NCBI GenBank assembly: GCA_958299035.1
Contig: CATQJL010000223.1
Coordinates: 47,046,162 to 47,110,161 of the forward strand
Source: Cylicocyclus nassatus
Lineage: Eukaryota; Nematoda; Chromadorea; Rhabditida; Strongylidae
Length of the DNA stretch: 64,000 nt
Direction: 5' to 3'
The notes beneath the pieces were generated by a model. It saw only the letters and a list, made by a program, of their open reading frames with translations. It made no database searches and was not told the DNA's origin. Below are positions 26,601 to 41,600 of the stretch, piece after piece. The position numbers were made by a program, and so were the translations under genes. Every line of letters begins with the position of its first letter. Within the stretch, counting starts at the first letter, position 1.

Positions 26601-29600
26601 CAGCTCCACGATGGCTTCCACATCTGAATCAGAAGCAACAACGAGTGGTTCGACGCTAACTAGCTCTGCAGCCGAGACTAGCACTGCCACGGAAACAACG
26701 AGTGAGCAAGGAACAGGCAGCTCCACGATGGCTTCCACATCTGAATCAGAAGCAACAACGAGTGGTTCGACGCTAACTAGCTCTGCAGCCGAGACTAGCA
26801 CTGCCACGGAAACAACGAGTGAGCAAGGAACAGGCAGCTCCACGATGGCTTCCACATCTGAATCAGAAGCAACAACGAGTGGTTCGACGCTAACTAGCTC
26901 TGCAGCCGAGACTAGCACTGCCACGGAAACAACGAGTGAGCAAGGAACAGGCAGCTCCACGATGGCTTCCACATCTGAATCAGAAGCAACAACGAGTGGT
27001 TCGACGCTAACTAGCTCTGCAGCCGAGACTAGCACTGCCACGGAAACAACGAGTGAGCAAGGAACAGGCAGCTCCACGATGGCTTCCACATCTGAATCAG
27101 AAGCAACAACGAGTGGTTCGACGCTAACTAGCTCTGCAGCCGAGACTAGCACTGCCACGGAAACAACGAGTGAGCAAGGAACAGGCAGCTCCACGATGGC
27201 TTCCACATCTGAATCAGAAGCAACAACGAGTGGTTCGACGCTAACTAGCTCTGCAGCCGAGACTAGCACTGCCACGGAAACAACGAGTGAGCAAGGAACA
27301 GGCAGCTCCACGATGGCTTCCACATCTGAATCAGAAGCAACAACGAGTGGTTCGACGCTAACTAGCTCTGCAGCCGAGACTAGCACTGCCACGGAAACAA
27401 CGAGTGAGCAAGGAACAGGCAGCTCCACGATGGCTTCCACATCTGAATCAGAAGCAACAACGAGTGGTTCGACGCTAACTAGCTCTGCAGCCGAGACTAG
27501 CACTGCCACGGAAACAACGAGTGAGCAAGGAACAGGCAGCTCCACGATGGCTTCCACATCTGAATCAGAAGCAACAACGAGTGGTTCGACGCTAACTAGC
27601 TCTGCAGCCGAGACTAGCACTGCCACGGAAACAACGAGTGAGCAAGGAACAGGCAGCTCCACGATGGCTTCCACATCTGAATCAGAAGCAACAACGAGTG
27701 GTTCGACGCTAACTAGCTCTGCAGCCGAGACTAGCACTGCCACGGAAACAACGAGTGAGCAAGGAACAGGCAGCTCCACGATGGCTTCCACATCTGAATC
27801 AGAAGCAACAACGAGTGGTTCGACGCTAACTAGCTCTGCAGCCGAGACTAGCACTGCCACGGAAACAACGAGTGAGCAAGGAACAGGCAGCTCCACGATG
27901 GCTTCCACATCTGAATCAGAAGCAACAACGAGTGGTTCGACGCTAACTAGCTCTGCAGCCGAGACTAGCACTGCCACGGAAACAACGAGTGAGCAAGGAA
28001 CAGGCAGCTCCACGATGGCTTCCACATCTGAATCAGAAGCAACAACGAGTGGTTCGACGCTAACTAGCTCTGCAGCCGAGACTAGCACTGCCACGGAAAC
28101 AACGAGTGAGCAAGGAACAGGCAGCTCCACGATGGCTTCCACATCTGAATCAGAAGCAACAACGAGTGGTTCGACGCTAACTAGCTCTGCAGCCGAGACT
28201 AGCACTGCCACGGAAACAACGAGTGAGCAAGGAACAGGCAGCTCCACGATGGCTTCCACATCTGAATCAGAAGCAACAACGAGTGGTTCGACGCTAACTA
28301 GCTCTGCAGCCGAGACTAGCACTGCCACGGAAACAACGAGTGAGCAAGGAACAGGCAGCTCCACGATGGCTTCCACATCTGAATCAGAAGCAACAACGAG
28401 TGGTTCGACGCTAACTAGCTCTGCAGCCGAGACTAGCACTGCCACGGAAACAACGAGTGAGCAAGGAACAGGCAGCTCCACGATGGCTTCCACATCTGAA
28501 TCAGAAGCAACAACGAGTGGTTCGACGCTAACTAGCTCTGCAGCCGAGACTAGCACTGCCACGGAAACAACGAGTGAGCAAGGAACAGGCAGCTCCACGA
28601 TGGCTTCCACATCTGAATCAGAAGCAACAACGAGTGGTTCGACGCTAACTAGCTCTGCAGCCGAGACTAGCACTGCCACGGAAACAACGAGTGAGCAAGG
28701 AACAGGCAGCTCCACGATGGCTTCCACATCTGAATCAGAAGCAACAACGAGTGGTTCGACGCTAACTAGCTCTGCAGCCGAGACTAGCACTGCCACGGAA
28801 ACAACGAGTGAGCAAGGAACAGGCAGCTCCACGATGGCTTCCACATCTGAATCAGAAGCAACAACGAGTGGTTCGACGCTAACTAGCTCTGCAGCCGAGA
28901 CTAGCACTGCCACGGAAACAACGAGTGAGCAAGGAACAGGCAGCTCCACGATGGCTTCCACATCTGAATCAGAAGCAACAACGAGTGGTTCGACGCTAAC
29001 TAGCTCTGCAGCCGAGACTAGCACTGCCACGGAAACAACGAGTGAGCAAGGAACAGGCAGCTCCACGATGGCTTCCACATCTGAATCAGAAGCAACAACG
29101 AGTGGTTCGACGCTAACTAGCTCTGCAGCCGAGACTAGCACTGCCACGGAAACAACGAGTGAGCAAGGAACAGGCAGCTCCACGATGGCTTCCACATCTG
29201 AATCAGAAGCAACAACGAGTGGTTCGACGCTAACTAGCTCTGCAGCCGAGACTAGCACTGCCACGGAAACAACGAGTGAGCAAGGAACAGGCAGCTCCAC
29301 GATGGCTTCCACATCTGAATCAGAAGCAACAACGAGTGGTTCGACGCTAACTAGCTCTGCAGCCGAGACTAGCACTGCCACGGAAACAACGAGTGAGCAA
29401 GGAACAGGCAGCTCCACGATGGCTTCCACATCTGAATCAGAAGCAACAACGAGTGGTTCGACGCTAACTAGCTCTGCAGCCGAGACTAGCACTGCCACGG
29501 AAACAACGAGTGAGCAAGGAACAGGCAGCTCCACGATGGCTTCCACATCTGAATCAGAAGCAACAACGAGTGGTTCGACGCTAACTAGCTCTGCAGCCGA

Positions 29601-32600
29601 GACTAGCACTGCCACGGAAACAACGAGTGAGCAAGGAACAGGCAGCTCCACGATGGCTTCCACATCTGAATCAGAAGCAACAACGAGTGGTTCGACGCTA
29701 ACTAGCTCTGCAGCCGAGACTAGCACTGCCACGGAAACAACGAGTGAGCAAGGAACAGGCAGCTCCACGATGGCTTCCACATCTGAATCAGAAGCAACAA
29801 CGAGTGGTTCGACGCTAACTAGCTCTGCAGCCGAGACTAGCACTGCCACGGAAACAACGAGTGAGCAAGGAACAGGCAGCTCCACGATGGCTTCCACATC
29901 TGAATCAGAAGCAACAACGAGTGGTTCGACGCTAACTAGCTCTGCAGCCGAGACTAGCACTGCCACGGAAACAACGAGTGAGCAAGGAACAGGCAGCTCC
30001 ACGATGGCTTCCACATCTGAATCAGAAGCAACAACGAGTGGTTCGACGCTAACTAGCTCTGCAGCCGAGACTAGCACTGCCACGGAAACAACGAGTGAGC
30101 AAGGAACAGGCAGCTCCACGATGGCTTCAACATCTGAATCAGAAGCAACAACGAGTGGTTCGACGCTAACTAGCTCTGCAGCCGAGACTAGCACTGCCAC
30201 GGAAACAACGAGTGAGCAAGGAACAGGCAGCTCCACTATGGCTTCCACATCTGAATCAGAAGCAACAACGAGTGGTTCGACGCTAACTAGCTCTGCAGCC
30301 GAGACTAGCACTGCCACGGAAACAACGAGTGAGCAAGGAACAGGCAGCTCCACGATGGCTTCCACTTCTGAATCAGAAGCAACAACGAGTGGTTCGACGC
30401 TAACTAGCTCTGCAGCCGAGACTAGCACTGCCACGGAAACAACGAGTGAGCAAGGAACAGGCAGCTCCACGATGGCTTCCACATCTAAATCAGAAGCAAC
30501 AACGAGTGGTTCGACGCTAACTAGCTCTGCAGCCGAGACTAGCACTGCCACGGAAACAACGAGTGAGCAAGGAACAGGCAGCTCCACGATGGCTTCCACA
30601 TCTAAATCAGAAGCAACAACGAGTGGTTCGACGCTAACTAGCTCTGCAGCCGAGACTAGCACTGCCACGGAAACAACGAGTGAGCAAGGAACAGGCAGCT
30701 CCACGATGGCTTCCACATCTGAATCAGAAGCAACAACGAGTGGTTCGACGCTAACTAGCTCTGCAGCCGAGACTAGCACTGCCACGGAAACAACGAGTGA
30801 GCAAGGAACAGGCAGCTCCACGATGGCTTCCACATCTGAATCAGAAGCAACAACGAGTGGTTCGACGCTAACTAGCTCTGCAGCCGAGACTAGCACTGCC
30901 ACGGAAACAACGAGTGAGCAAGGAACAGGCAGCTCCACGATGGCTTCAACATCTGAATCAGAAGCAACAACGAGTGGTTCGACGCTAACTAGCTCTGCAG
31001 CCGAGACTAGCACTGCCACGGAAACAACGAGTGAGCAAGGAACAGGCAGCTCCACTATGGCTTCCACATCTGAATCAGAAGCAACAACGAGTGGTTCGAC
31101 GCTAACTAGCTCTGCAGCCGAGACTAGCACTGCCACGGAAACAACGAGTGAGCAAGGAACAGGCAGCTCCACGATGGCTTCAACATCTGAATCAGAAGCA
31201 TCAACGAGTGGTTCGACGCTAACTAGCTCTGCAGCCGAGACTAGCACTGCCACGGAAACAACGAGTGAGCAAGGAACAGGCAGCTCCACTATGGCTTCCA
31301 CATCTGAATCAGAAGCAACAACGAGTGGTTCGACGCTAACTAGCTCTGCAGCCGAGACTAGCACTGCCACGGAAACAACGAGTGAGCAAGGAACAGGCAG
31401 CTCCACGATGGCTTCCACATCTGAATCAGAAGCAACAACGAGTGGTTCGACGCTAACTAGCTCTGCAGCCGAGACTAGCACTGCCACGGAAACAACGAGT
31501 GAGCAAGGAACAGGCAGCTCCACGATGGCTTCAACATCTGAATCAGAAGCAACAACGAGTGGTTCGACGCTAACTAGCTCTGCAGCCGAGACTAGCACTG
31601 CCACGGAAACAACGAGTGAGCAAGGAACAGGCAGCTCCACTATGGCTTCCACATCTGAATCAGAAGCAACAACGAGTGGTTCGACGCTAACTAGCTCTGC
31701 AGCCGAGACTAGCACTGCCACGGAAACAACGAGTGAGCAAGGAACAGGCAGCTCCACGATGGCTTCCACATCTAAATCAGAAGCAACAACGAGTGGTTCG
31801 ACGCTAACTAGCTCTGCAGCCGAGACTAGCACTGCCACGGAAACAACGAGTGAGCAAGGAACAGGCAGCTCCACGATGGCTTCAACATCTGAATCAGAAG
31901 CAACAACGAGTGGTTCGACGCTAACTAGCTCTGCAGCCGAGACTAGCACTGCCACGGAAACAACGAGTGAGCAAGGAACAGGCAGCTCCACGATGGCTTC
32001 CACATCTGAATCAGAAGCAACAACGAGTGGTTCGACGCTAACTAGCTCTGCAGCCGAGACTAGCACTGCCACGGAAACAACGAGTGAGCAAGGAACAGGC
32101 AGCTCCACGATGGCTTCCACATCTGAATCAGAAGCAACAACGAGTGGTTCGACGCTAACTAGCTCTGCAGCCGAGACTAGCACTGCCACGGAAACAACGA
32201 GTGAGCAAGGAACAGGCAGCTCCACGATGGCTTCAACATCTGAATCAGAAGCAACAACGAGTGGTTCGACGCTAACTAGCTCTGCAGCCGAGACTAGCAC
32301 TGCCACGGAAACAACGAGTGAGCAAGGAACAGGCAGCTCCACTATGGCTTCCACATCTGAATCAGAAGCAACAACGAGTGGTTCGACGCTAACTAGCTCT
32401 GCAGCCGAGACTAGCACTGCCACGGAAACAACGAGTGAGCAAGGAACAGGCAGCTCCACGATGGCTTCAACATCTGAATCAGAAGCATCAACGAGTGGTT
32501 CGACGCTAACTAGCTCTGCAGCCGAGACTAGCACTCCCACGGAAACAACGAGTGAGCAAGGAACAGGCAGCTCCACGATGGCTTCCACATCTGAATCAGA

Positions 32601-35600
32601 AGCAACAACGAGTGGTTCGACGCTAACTAGCTCTGCAGCCGAGACTAGCACTGCCACGGAAACAACGAGTGAGCAAGGAACAGGCAGCTCCACGATGGCT
32701 TCAACATCTGAATCAGAAGCAACAACGAGTGGTTCGACGCTAACTAGCTCTGCAGCCGAGACTAGCACTGCCACGGAAACAACGAGTGAGCAAGGAACAG
32801 GCAGCTCCACTATGGCTTCCACATCTGAATCAGAAGCAACAACGAGTGGTTCGACGCTAACTAGCTCTGCAGCCGAGACTAGCACTGCCACGGAAACAAC
32901 GAGTGAGCAAGGAACAGGCAGCTCCACGATGGCTTCAACATCTGAATCAGAAGCATCAACGAGTGGTTCGACGCTAACTAGCTCTGCAGCCGAGACTAGC
33001 ACTGCCACGGAAACAACGAGTGAGCAAGGAACAGGCAGCTCCACGATGGCTTCCACATCTGAATCAGAAGCAACAACGAGTGGTTCGACGCTAACTAGCT
33101 CTGCAGCCGAGACTAGCACTGCCACGGAAACAACGAGTGAGCAAGGAACAGGCAGCTCCACGATGGCTTCCACATCTGAATCAGAAGCAACAACGAGTGG
33201 TTCGACGCTAACTAGCTCTGCAGCCGAGACTAGCACTGCCACGGAAACAACGAGTGAGCAAGGAACAGGCAGCTCCACGATGGCTTCAACATCTGAATCA
33301 GAAGCAACAACGAGTGGTTCGACGCTAACTAGCTCTGCAGCCGAGACTAGCACTGCCACGGAAACAACGAGTGAGCAAGGAACAGGCAGCTCCACGATGG
33401 CTTCCACATCTGAATCAGAAGCAACAACGAGTGGTTCGACGCTAACTAGCTCTGCAGCCGAGACTAGCACTGCCACGGAAACAACGAGTGAGCAAGGAAC
33501 AGGCAGCTCCACGATGGCTTCCACATCTGAATCAGAAGCAACAACGAGTGGTTCGACGCTAACTAGCTCTGCAGCCGAGACTAGCACTGCCACGGAAACA
33601 ACGAGTGAGCAAGGAACAGGCAGCTCCACTATGGCTTCCACATCTGAATCAGAAGCAACAACGAGTGGTTCGACGCTAACTAGCTCTGCAGCCGAGACTA
33701 GCACTGCCACGGAAACAACGAGTGAGCAAGGAACAGGCAGCTCCACGATGGCTTCCACATCTGAATCAGAAGCAACAACGAGTGGTTCGACGCTAACTAG
33801 CTCTGCAGCCGAGACTAGCACTGCCACGGAAACAACGAGTGAGCAAGGAACAGGCAGCTCCACGATGGCTTCCACATCTAAATCAGAAGCAACAACGAGT
33901 GGTTCGACGCTAACTAGCTCTGCAGCCGAGACTAGCACTGCCACGGAAACAACGAGTGAGCAAGGAACAGGCAGCTCCACGATGGCTTCAACATCTGAAT
34001 CAGAAGCAACAACGAGTGGTTCGACGCTAACTAGCTCTGCAGCCGAGACTAGCACTGCCACGGAAACAACGAGTGAGCAAGGAACAGGCAGCTCCACGAT
34101 GGCTTCCACATCTGAATCAGAAGCAACAACGAGTGGTTCGACGCTAACTAGCTCTGCAGCCGAGACTAGCACTGCCACGGAAACAACGAGTGAGCAAGGA
34201 ACAGGCAGCTCCACGATGGCTTCAACATCTGAATCAGAAGCAACAACGAGTGGTTCGACGCTAACTAGCTCTGCAGCCGAGACTAGCACTGCCACGGAAA
34301 CAACGAGTGAGCAAGGAACAGGCAGCTCCACGATGGCTTCCACATCTGAATCAGAAGCAACAACGAGTGGTTCGACGCTAACTAGCTCTGCAGCCGAGAC
34401 TAGCACTGCCACGGAAACAACGAGTGAGCAAGGAACAGGCAGCTCCACGATGGCTTCAACATCTGAATCAGAAGCAACAACGAGTGGTTCGACGCTAACT
34501 AGCTCTGCAGCCGAGACTAGCACTGCCACGGAAACAACGAGTGAGCAAGGAACAGGCAGCTCCACTATGGCTTCCACATCTGAATCAGAAGCAACAACGA
34601 GTGGTTCGACGCTAACTAGCTCTGCAGCCGAGACTAGCACTGCCACGGAAACAACGAGTGAGCAAGGAACAGGCAGCTCCACGATGGCTTCAACATCTGA
34701 ATCAGAAGCATCAACGAGTGGTTCGACGCTAACTAGCTCTGCAGCCGAGACTAGCACTGCCACGGAAACAACGAGTGAGCAAGGAACAGGCAGCTCCACG
34801 ATGGCTTCCACATCTGAATCAGAAGCAACAACGAGTGGTTCGACGCTAACTAGCTCTGCAGCCGAGACTAGCACTGCCACGGAAACAACGAGTGAGCAAG
34901 GAACAGGCAGCTCCACGATGGCTTCCACATCTGAATCAGAAGCAACAACGAGTGGTTCGACGCTAACTGGCTCTGCAGCCGAAACTAGCACTGCCACGGA
35001 AACAACGAGTGAGCAAGGAACAGGCAGCTCCACTATGGCTTCCACATCTGAATCAGAAGCAACAACAAGTGGTTCGACGCTAACTAGCTCTGCAGCCGAG
35101 TCTAGCACTGCCACGGAAACAACGAGTGAGCAAGGAACAGGCAGCTCCACGATGGCTTCCACATCTGAATCAGAAGCAACAACAAGTGGTTCGACGCTAA
35201 CTAGCTCTGCAGCCGAGACTAGCACTGCCACGGAAACAACGAGTGAGCAAGGAACAGGCAGCTCCACGATGGCTTCAACATCTGAATCAGAAGCAACAAC
35301 GAGTGGTTCGACGCTAACTAGCTCTGCAGCCGAGACTAGCACTGCCACGGAAACAACGAGTGAGCAAGGAACAGGCAGCTCCACGATGGCTTCAACATCT
35401 GAATCAGAAGCAACAACGAGTTTTTCGACGCTAACTAGCTCTGCAGCCGAGACTAGCACTGCCACGGAAACAACGAGTGAGCAAGGAACAGGCAGCTCCA
35501 CGATGGCTTCCACATCTGAATCAGAAGCAACAACGAGTGGTTCGACGCTAACTAGCTCTGCAGCCGAGACTAGCACTGCCACGGAAACAACGAGTGAGCA

Positions 35601-38600
35601 AGGAACAGGCAGCTCCACGATGGCTTCAACATCTGAATCAGAAGCAACAACGAGTGGTTCGACGATAACTAGCTCTGCAGCCGAGACTAGCACTGCCACG
35701 GAAACAACGAGTGAGCAAGGAACAGGCAGCTCCACTATGGCTTCCACATCTGAATCAGAAGCAACAACGAGTGGTTCGACGCTAACTAGCTCTGCAGCCG
35801 AGACTAGCACTGCCACGGAAACAACGAGTGAGCAAGGAACAGGCAGCTCCACGATGGCTTCAACATCTGAATCAGAAGCAACAACGAGTGGTTCGACGCT
35901 AACTAGCTCTGCAGCCGAGACTAGCACTGCCACGGAAACAACGAGTGAGCAAGGAACAGGCAGCTCCACGATGGCTTCCACATCTGAATCAGAAGCAACA
36001 ACGAGTGGTTCGACGCTAACTAGCTCTGCAGCCGAGACTAGCACTGCCACGGAAACAACGAGTGAGCAAGGAACAGGCAGCTCCACGATGGCTTCCACAT
36101 CTGAATCAGAAGCAACAACGAGTGGTTCGACGCTAACTGGCTCTGCAGCCGAAACTAGCACTGCCACGGAAACAACGAGTGAGCAAGGAACAGGCAGCTC
36201 CACTATGGCTTCCACATCTGAATCAGAAGCAACAACAAGTGGTTCGACGCTAACTAGCTCTGCAGCCGAGTCTAGCACTGCCACGGAAACAACGAGTGAG
36301 CAAGGAACAGGCAGCTCCACGATGGCTTCCACATCTGAATCAGAAGCAACAACAAGTGGTTCGACGCTAACTAGCTCTGCAGCCGAGACTAGCACTGCCA
36401 CGGAAACAACGAGTGAGCAAGGAACAGGCAGCTCCACGATGGCTTCAACATCTGAATCAGAAGCAACAACGAGTGGTTCGACGCTAACTAGCTCTGCAGC
36501 CGAGACTAGCACTGCCACGGAAACAACGAGTGAGCAAGGAACAGGCAGCTCCACGATGGCTTCCACATCTGAATCAGAAGCAACAACGAGTGGTTCGACG
36601 CTAACTAGCTCTGCAGCCGAGACTAGCACTGCCACGGAAACAACGAGTGAGCAAGGAACAGGCAGCTCCACGATGGCTTCCACATCTGAATCAGAAGCAA
36701 CAACGAGTGGTTCGACGCTAACTGGCTCTGCAGCCGAAACTAGCACTGCCACGGAAACAACGAGTGAGCAAGGAACAGGCAGCTCCACGATGGCTTCAAC
36801 ATCTGAATCAGAAGCAACAACGAGTGGTTCGACGATAACTAGCTCTGCAGCCGAGACTAGCACTGCCACGGAAACAACGAGTGAGCAAGGAACAGGCAGC
36901 TCCACTATGGCTTCCACATCTGAATCAGAAGCAACAACGAGTGGTTCGACGCTAACTAGCTCTGCAGCCGAGACTAGCACTGCCACGGAAACAACGAGTG
37001 AGCAAGGAACAGGCAGCTCCACGATGGCTTCAACATCTGAATCAGAAGCAACAACGAGTGGTTCGACGCTAACTAGCTCTGCAGCCGAGACTAGCACTGC
37101 CACGGAAACAACGAGTGAGCAAGGAACAGGCAGCTCCACGATGGCTTCCACATCTGAATCAGAAGCAACAACGAGTGGTTCGACGCTAACTAGCTCTGCA
37201 GCCGAGACTAGCACTGCCACGGAAACAACGAGTGAGCAAGGAACAGGCAGCTCCACGATGGCTTCCACATCTGAATCAGAAGCAACAACGAGTGGTTCGA
37301 CGCTAACTGGCTCTGCAGCCGAAACTAGCACTGCCACGGAAACAACGAGTGAGCAAGGAACAGGCAGCTCCACTATGGCTTCCACATCTGAATCAGAAGC
37401 AACAACAAGTGGTTCGACGCTAACTAGCTCTGCAGCCGAGTCTAGCACTGCCACGGAAACAACGAGTGAGCAAGGAACAGGCAGCTCCACGATGGCTTCC
37501 ACATCTGAATCAGAAGCAACAACAAGTGGTTCGACGCTAACTAGCTCTGCAGCCGAGACTAGCACTGCCACGGAAACAACGAGTGAGCAAGGAACAGGCA
37601 GCTCCACGATGGCTTCAACATCTGAATCAGAAGCAACAACGAGTGGTTCGACGCTAACTAGCTCTGCAGCCGAGACTAGCACTGCCACGGAAACAACGAG
37701 TGAGCAAGGAACAGGCAGCTCCACGATGGCTTCCACATCTGAATCAGAAGCAACAACGAGTGGTTCGACGCTAACTAGCTCTGCAGCCGAGACTAGCACT
37801 GCCACGGAAACAACGAGTGAGCAAGGAACAGGCAGCTCCACGATGGCTTCCACATCTGAATCAGAAGCAACAACGAGTGGTTCGACGCTAACTGGCTCTG
37901 CAGCCGAAACTAGCACTGCCACGGAAACAACGAGTGAGCAAGGAACAGGCAGCTCCACTATGGCTTCCACATCTGAATCAGAAGCAACAACAAGTGGTTC
38001 GACGCTAACTAGCTCTGCAGCCGAGTCTAGCACTGCCACGGAAACAACGAGTGAGCAAGGAACAGGCAGCTCCACGATGGCTTCCACATCTGAATCAGAA
38101 GCAACAACAAGTGGTTCGACGCTAACTAGCTCTGCAGCCGAGACTAGCACTGCCACGGAAACAACGAGTGAGCAAGGAACAGGCAGCTCCACGATGGCTT
38201 CAACATCTGAATCAGAAGCAACAACGAGTGGTTCGACGCTAACTAGCTCTGCAGCCGAGACTAGCACTGCCACGGAAACAACGAGTGAGCAAGGAACAGG
38301 CAGCTCCACTATGGCTTCCACATCTGAATCAGAAGCAACAACGAGTGGTTCGACGCTAACTAGCTCTGCAGCCGAGACTAGCACTGCCACGGAAACAACG
38401 AGTGAGCAAGGAACAGGCAGCTCCACGATGGCTTCAACATCTGAATCAGAAGCAACAACGAGTGGTTCGACGCTAACTAGCTCTGCAGCCGAGACTAGCA
38501 CTGCCACGGAAACAACGAGTGAGCAAGGAACAGGCAGCTCCACGATGGCTTCCACATCTGAATCAGAAGCAACAACGAGTGGTTCGACGCTAACTAGCTC

Positions 38601-41600
38601 TGCAGCCGAGACTAGCACTGCCACGGAAACAACGAGTGAGCAAGGAACAGGCAGCTCCACGATGGCTTCCACATCTGAATCAGAAGCAACAACGAGTGGT
38701 TCGACGCTAACTGGCTCTGCAGCCGAAACTAGCACTGCCACGGAAACAACGAGTGAGCAAGGAACAGGCAGCTCCACTATGGCTTCCACATCTGAATCAG
38801 AAGCAACAACAAGTGGTTCGACGCTAACTAGCTCTGCAGCCGAGTCTAGCACTGCCACGGAAACAACGAGTGAGCAAGGAACAGGCAGCTCCACGATGGC
38901 TTCCACATCTGAATCAGAAGCAACAACAAGTGGTTCGACGCTAACTAGCTCTGCAGCCGAGACTAGCACTGCCACGGAAACAACGAGTGAGCAAGGAACA
39001 GGCAGCTCCACGATGGCTTCCACATTTGAATCAGAAGCAACAACGAGTGGTTCGACGCTAACTAGCTCTGCAGCCGAGACTAGCACTGCCACGGAAACAA
39101 CGAGTGAGCAAGGAACAGGCAGCTCCACGATGGCTTCCACATCTGAATCAGAAGCAACAACGAGTGGTTCGACGCTAACTAGCTCTGCAGCCGAGACTAG
39201 CACTGCCACGGAAACAACGAGTGAGCAAGGAACAGGCAGCTCCACGATGGCTTCAACATCTGAATCAGAAGCAACAACGAGTGGTTCGACGCTAACTAGC
39301 TCTGCAGCCGAGACTAGCACTGCCACGGAAACAACGAGTGAGCAAGGAACAGGCAGCTCCACGATGGCTTACACATCTGAATCAGAAGCAACAACGAGTG
39401 GTTCGACGCTAACTAGCTCTGCAGCCGAGACTAGCACTGCCACGGAAACAACGAGTGAGCAAGGAACAGGCAGCTCCACGATGGCTTCCACATCTGAATC
39501 AGAAGCAACAACGAGTGGTTCGACGCTAACTAGCTCTGCAGCCGAGACTAGCACTGCCACGGAAACAACGAGTGAGCAAGGAACAGGCAGCTCCACGATG
39601 GCTTCCACATCTGAATCAGAAGCAACAACGAGTGGTTCGACGCTAACTAGCTCTGCAGCCGAGACTAGCACTGCCACGGAAACAACGAGTGAGCAAGGAA
39701 CAGGCAGCTCCACGATGGCTTCCACATCTGAATCAGAAGTAACAACGAGTGGTTCGACGCTAACTAGCTCTGCAGCCGAGACTAGCACTGCCACGGAAAC
39801 AACGAGTGAGCAAGGAACAGGCAGCTCCACGATGGCCTCCACATCTGAATCAGAAGCAACAACGAGTGGTTCGACGCTAACTAGCTCTGCAGCCGAGACT
39901 AGCACTGCCACGGAAACAACGAGTGAGCAAGGAACAGGCAGCTCCATGATGGCTTACACATCTGAATCAGAAGCAACAACGAGTGGTTCGACGCTAACTA
40001 GCTCTGCAGCCGAGACTAGCACTGCCACGGAAACAACGAGTGAGCAAGGAACAGGCAGCTCCACGATGGCTTCCACATCTGAATCAGAAGCAACAACGAG
40101 TGGTTCGACGCTAACTAGCTCTGCAGCCGAGACTAGCACTGCCACGGAAACAACGAGTGAGCAAGGAACAGGCAGCTCCACGATGGCTTCCACATCTGAA
40201 TCAGAAGCAACAACGAGTGGTTCGACGCTAACTAGCTCTGAAGCCGAGACTAGCACTGCCACGGAAACAACGAGTGAGCAAGGAACAGGCAGCTCCACGA
40301 TGGCTTCCACATCTGAATCAGAAGCAACAACGAGTGGTTCGACGCTAACTAGCTCTGCAGCCGAGACTAGCACTGCCACGGAAACAACGAGTGAGCAAGG
40401 AACAGGCAGCTCCACGATGGCTTCCACATCTGAATCAGAAGCAACAACGAGTGGTTCGACGCTAACTAGCTCTGCAGCCGAGACTAGCACTGCCACGGAA
40501 ACAACGAGTGAGCAAGGAACAGGCAGCTCCACGATGGCTTACACATCTGAATCAGAAGCAACAACGAGTGGTTCGACGCTAACTAGCTCTGTAGCCGAGA
40601 CTAGCGCTGCCACGGAAACAACGAGTGAGCAAGGAACAGGCAGCTCCACGATGGCTTCCACATCTGAATCAGAAGCAACAACGAGTGGTTCGACGCTAAC
40701 TAGCTCTGCAGCCGAGACTAGCACTGCCACGGAAACAACGAGTGAGCAAGGAACAGGCAGCTCCACGATGGCTTCCACATCTGAATCAGAAGCAACAACG
40801 AGTGGTTCGACGCTAACTAGCTCTGCAGCCGAGACTAGCACTGCCACGGAAACAACGAGTGAGCAAGGAACAGGCAGCTCCACGATGGCTTCCACATCTG
40901 AATCAGAAGCAACAACGAGTGGTTCGACGCTAACTAGCTCTGCAGCCGAGACTAGCACTGCCACGGAAACAACGAGTGAGCAAGGAACAGGCAGCTCCAC
41001 GATGGCTTCCACATCTGAATCAGAAGCAACAACGAGTGGTTCGACGCTAACTAGCTCTGCAGCCGAGACTAGCACTGCCACGGAAACAACGAGTGAGCAA
41101 GGAACAGGCAGCTCCACGATGGCTTCCACATCTGAATCAGAAGCAACAACGAGTGGTTCGACGCTAACTAGCTCTGTAGCCGAGACTAGCACTGCCACGG
41201 AAACAACGAGTGAGCAAGGAACAGGCAGCTCCACGATGGCTTCCACATCTGAATCAGAAGCAACAATGAGTGGTTCGACGCTAACTAGCTCTGCAGCCGA
41301 GACTAGCACTGCCACGGAAACAACGATTGAGCAAGGAACAGGCAGCTCCACGATGGCTTCCACATCTGAATCAGAAGCAACAACGAGTGGTCCGACGCTA
41401 ACTAGCTCTGCAGCCGAGACTAGCACTGCCACGGAAACAACGAGTGAGCAAGGAACAGGCAGCTCCACGATGGCTTCAACATCTGAATCAGAAGCAACAA
41501 CGAGTGGTTCGACGCTAACTAGCTCTGCAGCCGAGACTAGCACTGCCACGGAAACAACGAGTGAGCAAGGAACAGGCAGCTCCACGATGGCTTCAACATC

